NCBI RefSeq assembly: GCF_964355755.1
Contig: NC_092671.1
Span: forward strand, 3,793,001-3,857,000
Origin: Antedon mediterranea
Taxonomy: Eukaryota > Echinodermata > Crinoidea > Comatulida > Antedonidae
Length of the DNA: 64,000 bases
Direction: 5' to 3'
Part shown: one piece after another, positions 1-21,909 of the stretch
Position numbering within the stretch: position 1 is the first letter of the stretch
Layout: every line of letters begins with the position of its first letter
The notes under the pieces: model-generated
The model's input: the letters and a program-made list of their open reading frames with translations, nothing else
The model's database searches: none
Told to the model about the DNA's origin: nothing
Translations under genes and position numbers: made by a program

Positions 1-1850
1 TTTTGTTAAAAATAATAAGAAAAAAACTTTTACCCATGCTCAGGATCAATAAACTTATAAAATCTAATATTTATAGTTGGCTTCTTAAAATCAAAAACTT
101 CTTTAAATTGTAATGTTTTTCCACATGTTGGCTCTGTCTCTTCACCTAAATCCCACCCCAGTTCACTGTAGCTTTATTATGAGCTGCATCAACACACCAA
201 GAGTCGTCCAAAAACTATTCTTCCAAAAATGTATACCTTTATTTTTGTTGAAATTAAGTTATTTTACCCAAAAATGGTGACATTTTTTAGTTGCAATTAC
301 AAAGGAATTGCTAAACCACTGAGTTATATTGGCTTTTGTTTTTCCTGACCTGTTATTTTTGTTTTTTATTTGGTCAAATAAATATGGTAAATGAAGAGAA
401 TTCAGCCAATCAGAAAGCAGAAAATGTTAAGTTTAATTTTTACCATAAACCTATTTTTTACATGTTACATTTATACAAGACTTTTTATTTTTATCCTACA
501 GTACAAGAATTCTAGTAAAACCTTGTATTATTATGTTATTATGTAATACTGTATTAATAACATCATTTTCATAAAAGAAAAACGATGTTGCCCTCATAAA
601 ACTTTGGGAGAAACAAGGTTTTGAAAGAATAGATACAATACTGTAGGTGAATATTTTGCTGTGAATATTTGTTGCTTCTATTAAACTGTACCAATCAACT
701 ATCTGAGAAATTAACAAAATGTAAACACTCCAAAAACCAGAATTCCCTAAAATGTTTTCTTATTAATATTTACAATTTATGAACACCTATTCCTTTGAAT
801 AAGCCTTAAGATTTTGGTTTGGAGAGTATACTTTTTCATGATTAACAACACTTATATTATAAAAAAAGTATTATTGGCCAAACAAAATAACAAATTTAAG
901 ATGTAAAGTTATACAGTAGTTCTGTCAAAAAATAAAAAACATTAACTTGTTGCTCTGCTGAAGGCTAACAACACATTGTAACAGATATTTAAACACTACT
1001 AAATGACCGATAACAATAACGAGTTGAGCCCCAGAACTGGGGGATTGGAAGGTATGCACTTTACTGATATACCACAATAAGTGCTGATGTAAAACCTATT
1101 CTACTTAAAAAAGATCTAGATTATGTAACTGATTAGAGTCAGAGATGAATCCCCAGACTTTGGTATTGGGAAGCATGCACTTTGCTGATAATATACCAGT
1201 ACCATACTATACTATACTATTACTAATGTAAAAATCTACTGTACTAGTTAGTACAGTTTAATCGTGGAGGACTAAGTTACTCCATGGTTTAATACAACAC
1301 ATGTTCCTCTTAAAATTAGCACAATATGATTTTTCTTGTTGTTTTAATGATGATTTATTGCTCAATTAGTTAGTTTGGTTTTACTGATCTTAAGTAGGTT
1401 CCACAAATTATTCACAATGTTCCTCAAGAGAAACATTCAAACAAAGAGAATATTTTAAAATCAGGAAGTTGGCAGTAAAACTTATCCAAACAAAGAAACA
1501 CATTACAGTTGGTTTACTTCATCATGAGGTTCTTTTAGGGTTTTTTTTTGGTCTTCTTTTCCAAAAAAAACAATTTTTGAATACTATACTAAGTTTATTT
1601 TTATAATAAATAAGATTGTATTGCTGTATGACAGAGTTTAGTCTACAAAAGTTGGCAAAGATTATTTTACTGGGATTTACCAAATGTGTCTGTATGATAC
1701 AGTAATAGCAAGCTTTTAAAACAAGTGGCGCAGTGCAGCGTGTACGACGACGTGCAATCTAGTATGCAATTTACAGGTGCATAGGGATACAATAAACTTC
1801 AATGTACCGTTGCCTGGAGGGAGTCAACGCAAGGCAGTTTGTGTAGGTAC
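1..1850. other. Intergenic, no gene seen
   Basis: AT-rich sequence with short open frames only, none with codon structure or a recognisable domain. I see no RNA gene here. An untranslated first exon of the CDK4/6 gene could lie in or before this stretch but cannot be identified. Confidence 0.5.
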
Positions 1851-1851
1851 T

Positions 1852-3010
1852 TTTCAATTCAATTCAATTCAAGGAACATTTATTCACGTCCAAAAGACAA
1901 AAGTAACATAAACAAAATGGCAAGTGATAAAACAAGAAAATGGACGAAGGCAAATCCCAAAAAGATTACAATCTTGTGACGGGATTGCCTTTACAAAATA
2001 TTTAAATAAGAGAAGAAAAAAAAAAAAAAATATATAAATAAAGAAAATAAATTAATTAGACAATAAAGAAATACAAAATATATATAAAACCAGTAGATAA
2101 AAGTTGGAATAAAAAATAAAAAAAAGAACAGAAAAAAGTACAGCTGCATGGCATATAGCGAATATGATGACAATTGAATAATAAAGATAGCAAGTCACGG
2201 AACATGGAAAAAACGACCATATCAATCATATCGATCAGTAATGAGACAAAAGGTAATTTTTTATGTTATTATTAAATGAATAGCGGTTGGCAGCACAGGA
2301 AATTGAGGGGGGTAAATTGTTAAACAATAGAGGTCCAGAATATCTAATGCTATGTTGAAAATAATTGGTGTTATGGTTAGGGATATACAGTATATGTTAT
2401 TTCTTGTTCTAGTATAATATTTATGAACGGTATTATTAGGAGCGAAAAGGTCGTTTAGATGGCAAGGGAGAAGTGAGTGAGTGGCCAAAAAAACAAAGAC
2501 ACCTTGCTGGGATAGGTTAATGTCCGAGAGTTTGAGAAGATTGAGTTTGGAGAATAAGTGGGAGGAATGTGACAGTGGATGAGCGCCAGATATAGTCCTG
2601 ATAGCTTTTTTTTGTAGGATAGAGAGTTTAATGATGTTTGAAGGGTAAGTGTTGGCCCAGACAATGTTACCATAGCTCAAATAAGGAAGGATGAGTGTGC
2701 AATAAAGGGTCCTGAGAATATTAGTTGGGAGGAAGGAAGAAAGCCTAGAAATGATCCCAAGGTTCTTAGACACTTTGTTCTCAATTTCTTGGATATGGGG
2801 TTTCCATGAGAGAGAGTTGTCGATGATAATGCCAAGAAATTTATTATACTTAACAGAGGGGATTTCTTGATTATCAATAACGACTTTAAATGGGGACACA
2901 TCAATACCTCTAGTCAACTGCGGGGTTCCGAATAGGATGTAACTACATTTATTATGATTGACCATGTGATAAAGACAATGTGATGAAGACGATCGCGTCT
3001 TGTACAGCTC
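1852..3010 (-). mobile_element. 5'-truncated non-LTR retrotransposon (CR1/L2/Jockey-type), decayed
   Basis: The minus strand encodes the C-terminal end of a LINE reverse transcriptase ORF. The landmark KFLGIIIDNSLSWKPHI is followed by LRTLYCTLILPYLSYGN and by LQKKAIRTISGA, all hallmarks of the thumb and post-RT region of CR1/L2/Jockey-type elements. Near 2390 the frame shifts by one base: the usual ending RYSGPLLFNNLP continues in another frame to about 2240. The 3' end is marked by pentameric GAATT tail repeats at about 1852-1873, as expected for target-primed insertion of this LINE class. The 5' part (endonuclease and catalytic RT motifs) is missing, so the copy is dead. The exact clade cannot be assigned by eye. 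Confidence 0.8.
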
Positions 3011-3049
3011 AAAACAGCTTCTAATTCGAGGCGCAGAAGTCATCCAACA

Positions 3050-4390
3050 GCAATTTCATTCATGGTTGATTGACTTCTCACTTCCCTGCAGTCGCAACTT
3101 TGAAAGCTCCGTAACATAATTCGATCTGGATCTAAACTTTAACTAGATATCGCTACTGAAATAATTTTTTAGTAGTCAATTTTGTAAACTTTTCTGGAGT
3201 GCCTTTGCTCTTTCTGTCACTAAATAAACTCAAAAAAGAGATGTCAATAATAGAGATTTGATGGGCTTCAGAGGTGGATCAACTATTTTTTAGGAGCCCT
3301 ATATATAATACCTAATAATAGTGTTTAAAAGTTATCTAAAAGTTGTTATTTTAGCTGTCAAAAATGGGAAGGCCCAAGGTATTCTACTGTAACCCAAAAA
3401 ACTCTGAAATAATAATACTTAGTTCTGGTTAATGTTCTTTTAAATCTGGACTGAAAATTCACATCAAACAAAAAAATGTAGGCTTTGCCCAACTTTTACT
3501 AATAACTATAGTTCTTGTCCATGGACAAATTGGAGAGCTGTCCATCTACAATGTTGACCCTTAGAAAAACCAAATTCATTCCAGTTCATAAACAATCCAG
3601 TTTATAACCTTTCATCCTCTGGAAAAGGGAGTGCCAAAATACATAATCATCTACACTGTTAGAAATGAATGTTACCTTCATCTTTCAAATTAAATACTAT
3701 CAAACATTCTATCAGAGAATACCAATTTGCAAACTGACAGTTTTATCAGCAGAAAAATTGTAAGAATTTATGCCAAATATTTGTATAATCATTTAATAAT
3801 ATTGTAAACTAACCATCTCCAATGTTTTGCTTTAGACTCTGAAGGTTAGAAGGCATCAGAATGTAAGGAGAAAATTGAAACCACATGTTGAACTATCTTC
3901 AGGTCCCACACACACACTTGTCTATGCTTAGATTTTGTTGAAGTTGACTGGCCTAAGTGCATTCTATATTGTTCGTGAGACCTGATCAGTAATTACTAAT
4001 TATTTAAGTAAGTAATTAGCGCACGCTTTGTTTAGAAGATATATCTAAAAAGGTTTTTGTTAAAATATTTTTACTATTTTTAATTAGCAAAAATCATTAA
4101 AACAACAATACATCTTTAATAAATTTATTAATTTAACCAAGGAAATCTAACAACATGATGTTGAGTTCAAAAAGTTTATCTGTGGTTGGAACACGATCAG
4201 TTCTAAGCCCTTAACAGGCACAGCACGTCGAGGATATGTCCATACTGTTAGTATTTGTCGCAGGCAGACATAGGATCAAAGGACTGAGTCTAAGTCTAAC
4301 TCAGTGTCCTGTTAGATTGCCTTGATTTAACTAATTAAACAAATTGTGTTATTTATTCAAAAAGGCGTGTAAAAATATCTAAATTTTTTT
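3050..4390. other. Intergenic or 5' intron of CDK4/6, no gene seen
   Basis: No coding signal. Because a splice acceptor lies at 4394-4395, this stretch is probably intron between an unseen untranslated exon and the first coding exon of the downstream kinase. Confidence 0.4.
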
Positions 4391-4448
4391 TATAGGCACT
4401 TGGCTTTACCATGTTGTGTTTGTGATATGTTTGGCCTGCTATGGGACA

Positions 4449-14339
<9,891 letters not shown>

Positions 14340-14619
14340 TCTTTCTGGAACAAAATTAGAAAATATATATTTTTTATTAAAAGTTTGTTTTTTTGGTTGC
14401 TACCAATAAGAGAAAGAATATTATGTTTTCATTTGATGAGCCTCAGGAAGGATGATGTTAATTTAAATACAGTTACAGGTGTTTTCAAGATTTTATTATG
14501 CAAAATATTTGTACCAGGTGTTTCAAATGGTTACTAAGTCACATCTTTACACACTTAATGTGGGTATGAAAATAAGTTTGAAAAAGGGATCAAAATACTG
14601 TAGATTGGGGTACATTTCC

Positions 14620-14829
14620 TAAAGGCCAATTCAGACAACATTGTACGACGAGGCCCGATGAACCGTCTCGCCAGGAGGAAATTAAACATATTTACAGTTC
14701 TCCTGACGACCTAAAAACAACGCCCGAAGCTATTTTGACTCGTCATGTCGGGATTAAACTCGGACAGTACTGACAATTCAAGACGTTTTGTCGGGCCTCG
14801 TCGTACATTGCTGTCTGAATTGGCCTTTA
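14620..14829. mobile_element. MITE with 38-bp terminal inverted repeats and TA target duplication
   Basis: The left end (14621-14658) begins AAAGGCCAATTCAGACA and contains TGTACGACGAGGCCCGA. The right end (14791-14828) is its reverse complement with two mismatches in 38. TA dinucleotides flank both ends, the target duplication of Tc1/mariner-type elements. About 210 bp, no coding capacity. It lies about 280 bp after the CDK4/6 stop codon and so probably within its 3' UTR. Confidence 0.85.
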
Positions 14830-17800
14830 TTCTGTAATAAATGGTTTGTTTGCAGTTTGAACATATATTTAAAATCTATATTTCACCTCTTTGTTTACAC
14901 ACCGTATGCAGACAAAACACCATTTCTACTAAAATGTTACAGCATATGTGTTCATGTGTAGTATTTATTTACTTACTGTCAACAAAATGGCTAGCACTTA
15001 CATTGAGGAAACTACTACCGAGTAATTATAACATTCTTTACATTAATACTACATACCATGTATGAGACTGCCCAGTTATAGTAATACTGAAATAAATAAG
15101 GTGTATAAATAGTTAAGATAGGAAATCTGTAAGAGAGTGAAAATATACATAAATAGTAGAGTATCTAGGCAGTATTGATCTAGCAGGGCCTTAGCCAGCA
15201 TGAGGCAGATGAGGCGCTTTTCAATGTTTACTACCCACCACCCCAATTCCTCAGCAAAGATCGTATATTTTAAAGCATCTTTGCTTCGTCTGTTTTCAAC
15301 CTCTCGCTACGGCCTTGTATAGGATTTTTCTTTACTATGATCAGACAACTAGCATGGTAGGGCCTAAGAATTAGTCCTAAGAGAGTGCATAGCCAGTAAT
15401 AATCTCTCATTTCTACCACAAATTCCAATGATGCAACACTCTTTTTTAAGTCGCCAATCCCTTTCAGCTTTAAGTATGTTATGAAATTTCAAGTTTTTAA
15501 TCTGCAACAGCCAACATGTAGCAATAAATTGTTAGTAAATTCTAAATACACAGTATCATATACATAGCTTAAATGCAATTTCAACAGTAAGATTTTTCCA
15601 AAATACTCACCAAAACATGTGCTGTATCACTATTACAACTAGGGAGTTCCCTGAAGTTGCAGCCTGAAGGCCAGGCTCTGTAATGCAGTCCCGAGATTTC
15701 CTCAAAACAGACCAGTGAGATAAAGCCTAATTCCAGCAACTTAACAATGGTTGGATTCTAGTTCAAACTATGCTAGTCTTTAAACATTTCATGTAACCAG
15801 TAATATAACAATATTTGACAGGTGCTTTCAGCATTTTATTTCGTATAAAAATTTAAATATTATTAATTACATTAATCTTGACTATACTTAGGAATTTCTT
15901 ATTTGTTGTATAATAAAATCAGGGTGTAGTATTAACAAATTTGAATACACATTTACATTAAAAACTATGGTAATACAATTTAACTTAATACAGTAACCAT
16001 CTACAAAATTATGGAAGTAATTAATTGTAATTGTAAACTAATCAAACTTGGAATAATTGTTTGTAAATATTATTTTAATATTTGGATATTACAAATGCCA
16101 TCTGGCAGTATTCAACATTCAAATAAAATACTTTTATCATGTGTTGTAAATTTCATGACAAAATTCATACATTGATATTCTGTTTCCATCACTAATAATT
16201 GAAAACCATTCAGTGTTCTCCCAATATAGAAATCAATTTTGGACAATTTATTGATTCTATAAGCTGTAACTAATCTACTAAATACAAAAAAGTCAAATAT
16301 TGTGATAATGTACTAGGTCTATCCGATTGACTAAATATAGCCTTCGATTTCTCTTGGTCTATGTTTTTAATGGCTAGGTCTAACCAACCGCCACTAGATA
16401 AGTGCTTATTTTATGTACACAGTAATTTTCTTGCACCATTTTGAATACCGGTTGGAGCCAGTTTAATCCGGAAAATCTTGCTGGAAAAACCTGCTTTGGG
16501 AGAACACTGATTCAATAATAGTTCAATGCATTTAGGAATCCTTGTATAGAATATAATAGTTAGTTTGATCATGCTTTTAATGTAGTCTGCTATAGTAGTG
16601 GATGTTGTAAAGACAGAAATTCAGAGGTTCAAATTTAATCATGAAAAAGCGCCACAAATCACATTTAATACATCATGCATAACAACAAAATAAAACCATG
16701 GGTCTTTTAAAAGGTTTATTTTGGTCATTTTAAAATTATTCTTTATTTTCTACAGAATGAAAAAAGCTTTGTGTTCTTGTGTGCTGTGAGTTGTATACTG
16801 CCATAGATTTTTATAATACCTAGTATTTCAGGGTGCCGATTTTAGGGGTAAAAGAGCTAAATGCCCCATGTTTATTTAAAAAAGGTTGAATACATTTTAA
16901 GAAAAGTAATGTTTATATTCTAAATTTTAATTGTATGGCCCTTTGTTTGACAAATTTTGGGCCAGTTGGTACTACAGTATAAATAGAGTTATCTTTGTAT
17001 TAATTGTGGGGCTGAAGTTTACCCCTGGAATGGAGTATAATTTTGTGAGTTAGTAGTAGTATTCAGAATATATTGAATTTTGTGAATGTTGATAATACAA
17101 TGCAAGTACTGTTTACATAACAGTAGAAAAGTAATATTTGTTGTTGTTACTCTTTTGATTGCGATGAAAATATTTTTGGAGTGACTAGTTTTTTGCTTAG
17201 TATTTTTAAGCAAATTGTTTGTTAAATAATTATGACAAGTGACAATTTTTGAGACAATAAATTGTTGGAATTATTTTGCTAGATAACCTATGTGTGATTG
17301 TCTTTTTTCTGCTGTGTATTTTAGTTTATTAGCATGTGTAGGTTAGTGACACCCCAGGGAACACGCTCTGACTTTTGAAGAAATTGAGTCTATGGCCGCC
17401 GTTCACCCACTCCTTAAAAAACATAAATATTAGATTATTTATGAAATTATAAATTATTATCATTTAAAAAGTAACTCTGTATTTTGACTAAAAGTATTTG
17501 ACTACGAGCAAAAATATATCATTTAAACACTACAAAATAAAGAGGAAGTCAATACAACACATCTATGTGTTCATTGATGGCGATTATAGATATCTCAAGA
17601 TGCTTTCAATAATACAGTACTTCTGTAACTAAATTTCATACAGTACTATAATCCAAATATTTGCAGCCTAACTAATATATAAATATATTATTTATTTTTA
17701 TATTATAAGTATTTACGAATTTGTAGGCATACAGCCAAAACACCCAGTGATATAATGGTTTTAAATTAAACCGACATGATCTATTATAATGTTATTTTAA

Positions 17801-18039
17801 ATGTATTCTTTTATACCATATTTATTCAAATAAACGCCTCCCTCAAATATCCACAGCATTAATTTTTTTAACCATTATTCTGCATTGAATCTGTGCTTAC
17901 TGTAAATATATATATATATCTTTGTGCTGAAGTAATTTGAACAAGTCTGAAATACACAAAAGAATGGATGAATATTTAAAATCAACTAACTGATTATATT
18001 GCTCTTTATATTTGATTTGGTCACTGCTTCAAAAGAGTC
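14830..18039. other. CDK4/6 3' region and intergenic, no gene seen
   Basis: AT-rich, with AATAAA-type polyadenylation candidates just after the MITE (about 14836) and near 15090. No open frame with domain character. Several short frames are random. Confidence 0.5.
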
Positions 18040-19624
18040 TCAATCGATAATCTCTCCGTATCTGACGGTATAGATGTTGCGATACATTCTTGCATATAGG
18101 AAGGTTAAGAACGACCACTTCCAGCTCATGAATACCCATATAGAGGCCAGATAATACCCGCACGGGTTACAGTTTAAAGTCGTCAAATCTAAACAGCAAA
18201 AATAAAATATTGGAAAAGAATATTTATTTTTTGAAATAGTGTAAAGCAGAAACTGAACAAATTTCATATAACAAGTTAATTGACTAAAAAACAGTTTCAT
18301 TTAACCGACTATAGCTGTACAATATTAAGTTGCAGTGGTTTTTTGATTGACCACTGTTGTCTATGATGTCAACTACCATAATAGTGACCGTTTGATTGCT
18401 TGACCATCCAACAGATTAAACAGAAATGCGGTTGGTATAAATCATATTGCAAACAAAAGTTTACTAATGTAGACTTCTGCAACTTGTTTTCTGCAGTTTA
18501 ATAATATTTGTTCTTATATAGCGCTTATTGCACAACACTTCTAAGCGCTTCACATTATTACCCCGAACATTTTTTTGGGATCAAACACGTATGAAAACAT
18601 ACCCCATAATGCAGCTAGTAATCAGCGCAAAGTTGTCTTGACCTTACAAGGTACCTTTATATACACCTGGTTTTTCAACTGGACTACACAAACAAAATTG
18701 CTTAAGTTTGCAAATAGGAGTTTGCTTGTGTAGACTGAGGATAATTTTGTTTGATTTTGTTGCAACTTGCCTAAAAGTATTTAGAAAAAATCTTGAGAAA
18801 TGTATAATGTTTTACAGTACCTTGTTTCTGCTCGACTGCCATCACAATATACGTGAAGAACGCCACAATACATCCCATCTGTGTTACAAGTCCTATGATC
18901 AGTAGGATTGATAAGACAGGGATGTACCTTTCTTTGCTATTGTCTTTATTGTGTTGAAGATGAAGAAATAGACACACCATTGCAAATAAAGCTGTAAAAA
19001 CGTTTAAATTATCAGTATCATTAAACTTTATCTTTGAATTTATATTGATTGATAAAATATAGATAATTATCAGAAATAATATATAGATAACATACTATCG
19101 GTCTGTAGACGTTTATTATCAATTTATGCGTTGTTTAATTAATTGAAATTATAATAAAATAATTTGCCACGCTCAACATACCGATGTTTACCAATAGATG
19201 GCAATATCTTTAGATTTTTCATAAAGCCGACTATGATTTTATGTATTTTAGAAATATTACAGCACCCTCTACAGTTTGGATATGATTTCAGAAAACCACC
19301 CAATGTTTCATTTTTCCATATTGAGAGGTCTGAGAGGTTAAAAAACCATGAACAATACTTCTCATAGAGATTTGATTGATATGAGGCCTAATCTTAACCA
19401 GCTTCATTTAGATGAAATTTGAACAAAAGAATTCTAAATATCTTTTTTAGAACTGTACAAGATTTTGACTTACAACTGAATCCTCCCCAACAGGCGACAT
19501 GATAATTACGAAACTTCTCATCAGCTAAAAAGACGATTAAAACCAGCAAACCTAAAGAAGTTCCGGTAACTGCATAACCAATTCGAAGCCTTATTCTCGA
19601 GAGTGATGATGCACTTCTCTCCAT
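18040..19624 (-). CDS. slc48a1: Heme transporter HRG1 / SLC48A1, three exons, 156 aa
   Basis: Moves heme from endo-lysosomes to the cytosol. Coding exons on the minus strand: 19474-19624, 18821-18991 and 18040-18188, joined by GT-AG introns in phase 1 and phase 1. The protein has four hydrophobic segments (about 14-34, 51-62, 74-103, 118-138), the HRG1 fold, and length is close to human HRG1 (146 aa). The C-terminal block YYLASIWVFMSWKWSFLTFL (119-138) followed by YARMY corresponds to the family's YYLSSVWSFISFKWAFLLSL / FARKY region. Candidate heme-ligand histidines are His61 and His64 at the end of TM2. The ATG at 19624 follows a splice acceptor by about 10 nt, so the 5' UTR is split; a candidate first exon lies near 21.2 kb. 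Confidence 0.87.
18497..18665 (+). repeat. Interspersed repeat with GCGCTT motifs
   Basis: TTCTTATATAGCGCTTATTG and AAGCGCTTCACATTATTACC is a motif pair I recognise from dispersed SINE/LINE-tail repeats of many aquatic animals. It lies in intron 2 of the heme transporter gene region, just before its last exon on the plus-strand map. Family assignment is uncertain. Confidence 0.5.
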
Positions 19625-20789
19625 TTTTTCAGTTTCTGAAATACAATAGTTTTTAATATTGGTCTAAAAAATTAATTTCAATATAATACATCAAAAAATC
19701 AATTTTAGATGATCTAGGTCAGCCTAATGCACATTGATTTGATTTGTCGTAACCTTAAAGACACTAGACCTACAGTTTTTGACGTTTTGTAAAAATAATG
19801 CATATATAACTTTATATATAAAGTTTTTGTAATTTATATTTGTAAAGGGGGTTAAACTCGAAATCTATTTTTTAACCTCCTATTGCCATGCTGTAATCGT
19901 TTTAAAAATATATATATATTTTATTGTGGCAATAACAGTTGAATACAAAACATTAAACCAGGTCATTTCTTGTCTTAAAATAATTGTCTTTCCTTTATTG
20001 GCAGAATCCAAAGTGGGCAAGACCTGGTATTTTAGCTGAAAAGTTACAGTTATTTGTTTGTTTACCCTTTCACATGATCGATTGAAGTGGGTGCATCACA
20101 TCAAAATATGAAAATATCAATCCGTGCGCGATGCATGTTGGGACTTAGAGCAGGCCGCTAAAATTATTAGAATCAACTTATTTTTCACATTTTTAACAAT
20201 TTAAAGATGAAAAAATTTGTCGCAATAGGTCCATATGGTATTTATTTTTACATAAGATGTAGTGTGTGACCTTAAATTAGGTCAAAAAAATGTAGGTCGT
20301 GTCTTTAAGTTAAAGGAACATGAATGATAAATATTTGGCTTCGGTGGTGAACCATGGTCCATGGATGTTGTCATTTATACGCAGCAGCAGAAATGAATGG
20401 TGATCGATAAGCAATTGATTCTTTCTAGGCCATTTCATTAATGCATGGAATTCTATTTCTTACCAGTGCCACATTCTTTGAAATCCAACATTTTTAAACA
20501 AACATGACTTGCAAAATCTATACGAGAGGAGATTTTAATAAATACCTATACAAGTTTATTATTTTATTACTCCTTCTTTTTTGCCTCCTTATCTTTTTAT
20601 TACTATTAGGCCTATTCTTATAATAAATTATTGCGGTGTATTCTTATTTCACTTTTAATTGGTAAATTGAGAATCACTTAATTTAAGACGAAGAAGGATT
20701 AGGTAGGAAAGTACTGTACACTTTTATAAAAGGGAAGCTGCTAAAATGTAAAAAAAGGCAGGCCCAAACGACCATTTGAAGGGCATATA

Positions 20790-21075
20790 GACTACTAGTA
20801 GTACGTGCTATAGCCTAACGTCCTGGCTTTAGGCTATGTTACTGGTGGTGGCGGTACTCACTTTAGCGAGGCCTACCTAGCCTAGTAGTGGGGACTAGCC
20901 TAGCCCACTAGAGGTAGGCCGGCCTAGGGTCTAGCAACTTACACTGTACTAAAGGCCTAGGGCCTAGGCCTAGGTAGGCCTAGGGCCTAGGCCTAGGGCC
21001 TAGAGGCTAGCTAGGCCCTACTAGGCTAGGCCTAGCTAGAAAATCTACCTAGGCCTACTACTTGCTATATATGGC
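20790..21075. repeat. Low-complexity TAGGCC-rich stretch
   Basis: Dense irregular repeats of TAGGCCTAGG (for example about 20948-21000). It is a local GC-rich island in AT-rich DNA, within the presumed first intron of the heme transporter gene. Confidence 0.75.
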
Positions 21076-21154
21076 AACTAGGCCTAGTTGGCAGCAGTAA
21101 AGTGTGCGTTAGAATTAGATAAAACATATATTCTCTGATACATTAAAATCAAGT

Positions 21155-21325
21155 TTACCCTACGACTACAAGTTTCAGATGTTTGGCGATGTCATGTGTG
21201 TCAACAAATAAAAACAAGACTCTCTTGCTGTGTCGTCACAGATCGAGTACGACGAGTGGTTATATAGAGGGCTCAAATCCAAAAACAAAATAATAATTTT
21301 AGAGAATCTGATTGACGTCAGTGAG
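21155..21325 (-). promoter_or_regulatory. Candidate promoter and untranslated exon 1 of slc48a1: CRE plus TATA
   Basis: A perfect palindromic CRE, TGACGTCA, at 21313-21320 lies about 50 bp upstream (minus orientation) of a TATATAA box at about 21261-21267. A donor-like GTAAAC follows at 21158, which would end a short untranslated exon; the acceptor just before the ATG at 19624 fits this. No transcript evidence is available. Confidence 0.4.
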
Positions 21326-21909
21326 TGAAATTACCAATAAAGCCGCGTGTTCAAAAATCAACACACGCCCTCATAAATTAACACCTGAGCGACTGTAAAA
21401 ACTAATACTTATTAACATTTTATTATAAATTATTATAATATACAGTAATTACGTTTTGTCGACTACCGAACCAAACTCGCAGGTTTTCTTTTACCATTAT
21501 ACATACAATAATACAAAACAATAAACAAATTAAACAATATATTTTTTAATGGATTGTGGGAGAGGGGGGGGGGGGGATTTTAATATTTATATTGAAGTGT
21601 GCCTTAATATTTTACTTGAACTTTTTGTAATTCCTCATACCAGAGGAACTTTGACATCCACATTTTAACACGCTTGAAAGCATTTGGAGCTTTCATCAAA
21701 ACAAGCTTTTATTTGTGTTTACCGTTACTACTGGATGAATTAATTCCAGTATAATAAAGGATTTTCTATAATTTACATTCTATATAAAATGTTAAGCAAA
21801 CAAGTGGGTGTTTGTTGCAAATAGATTCAATAGAGAGACAGAATAAAAGATTCTGGTTCGTCGATCTGCTTTGTCATTCATAATTTATATAGGCTAGTTC
21901 TCTCAGTTA

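Noticed and set aside
496-717. 73-codon minus-strand frame
   Set aside because: AT-rich chance frame without motif or splice context.
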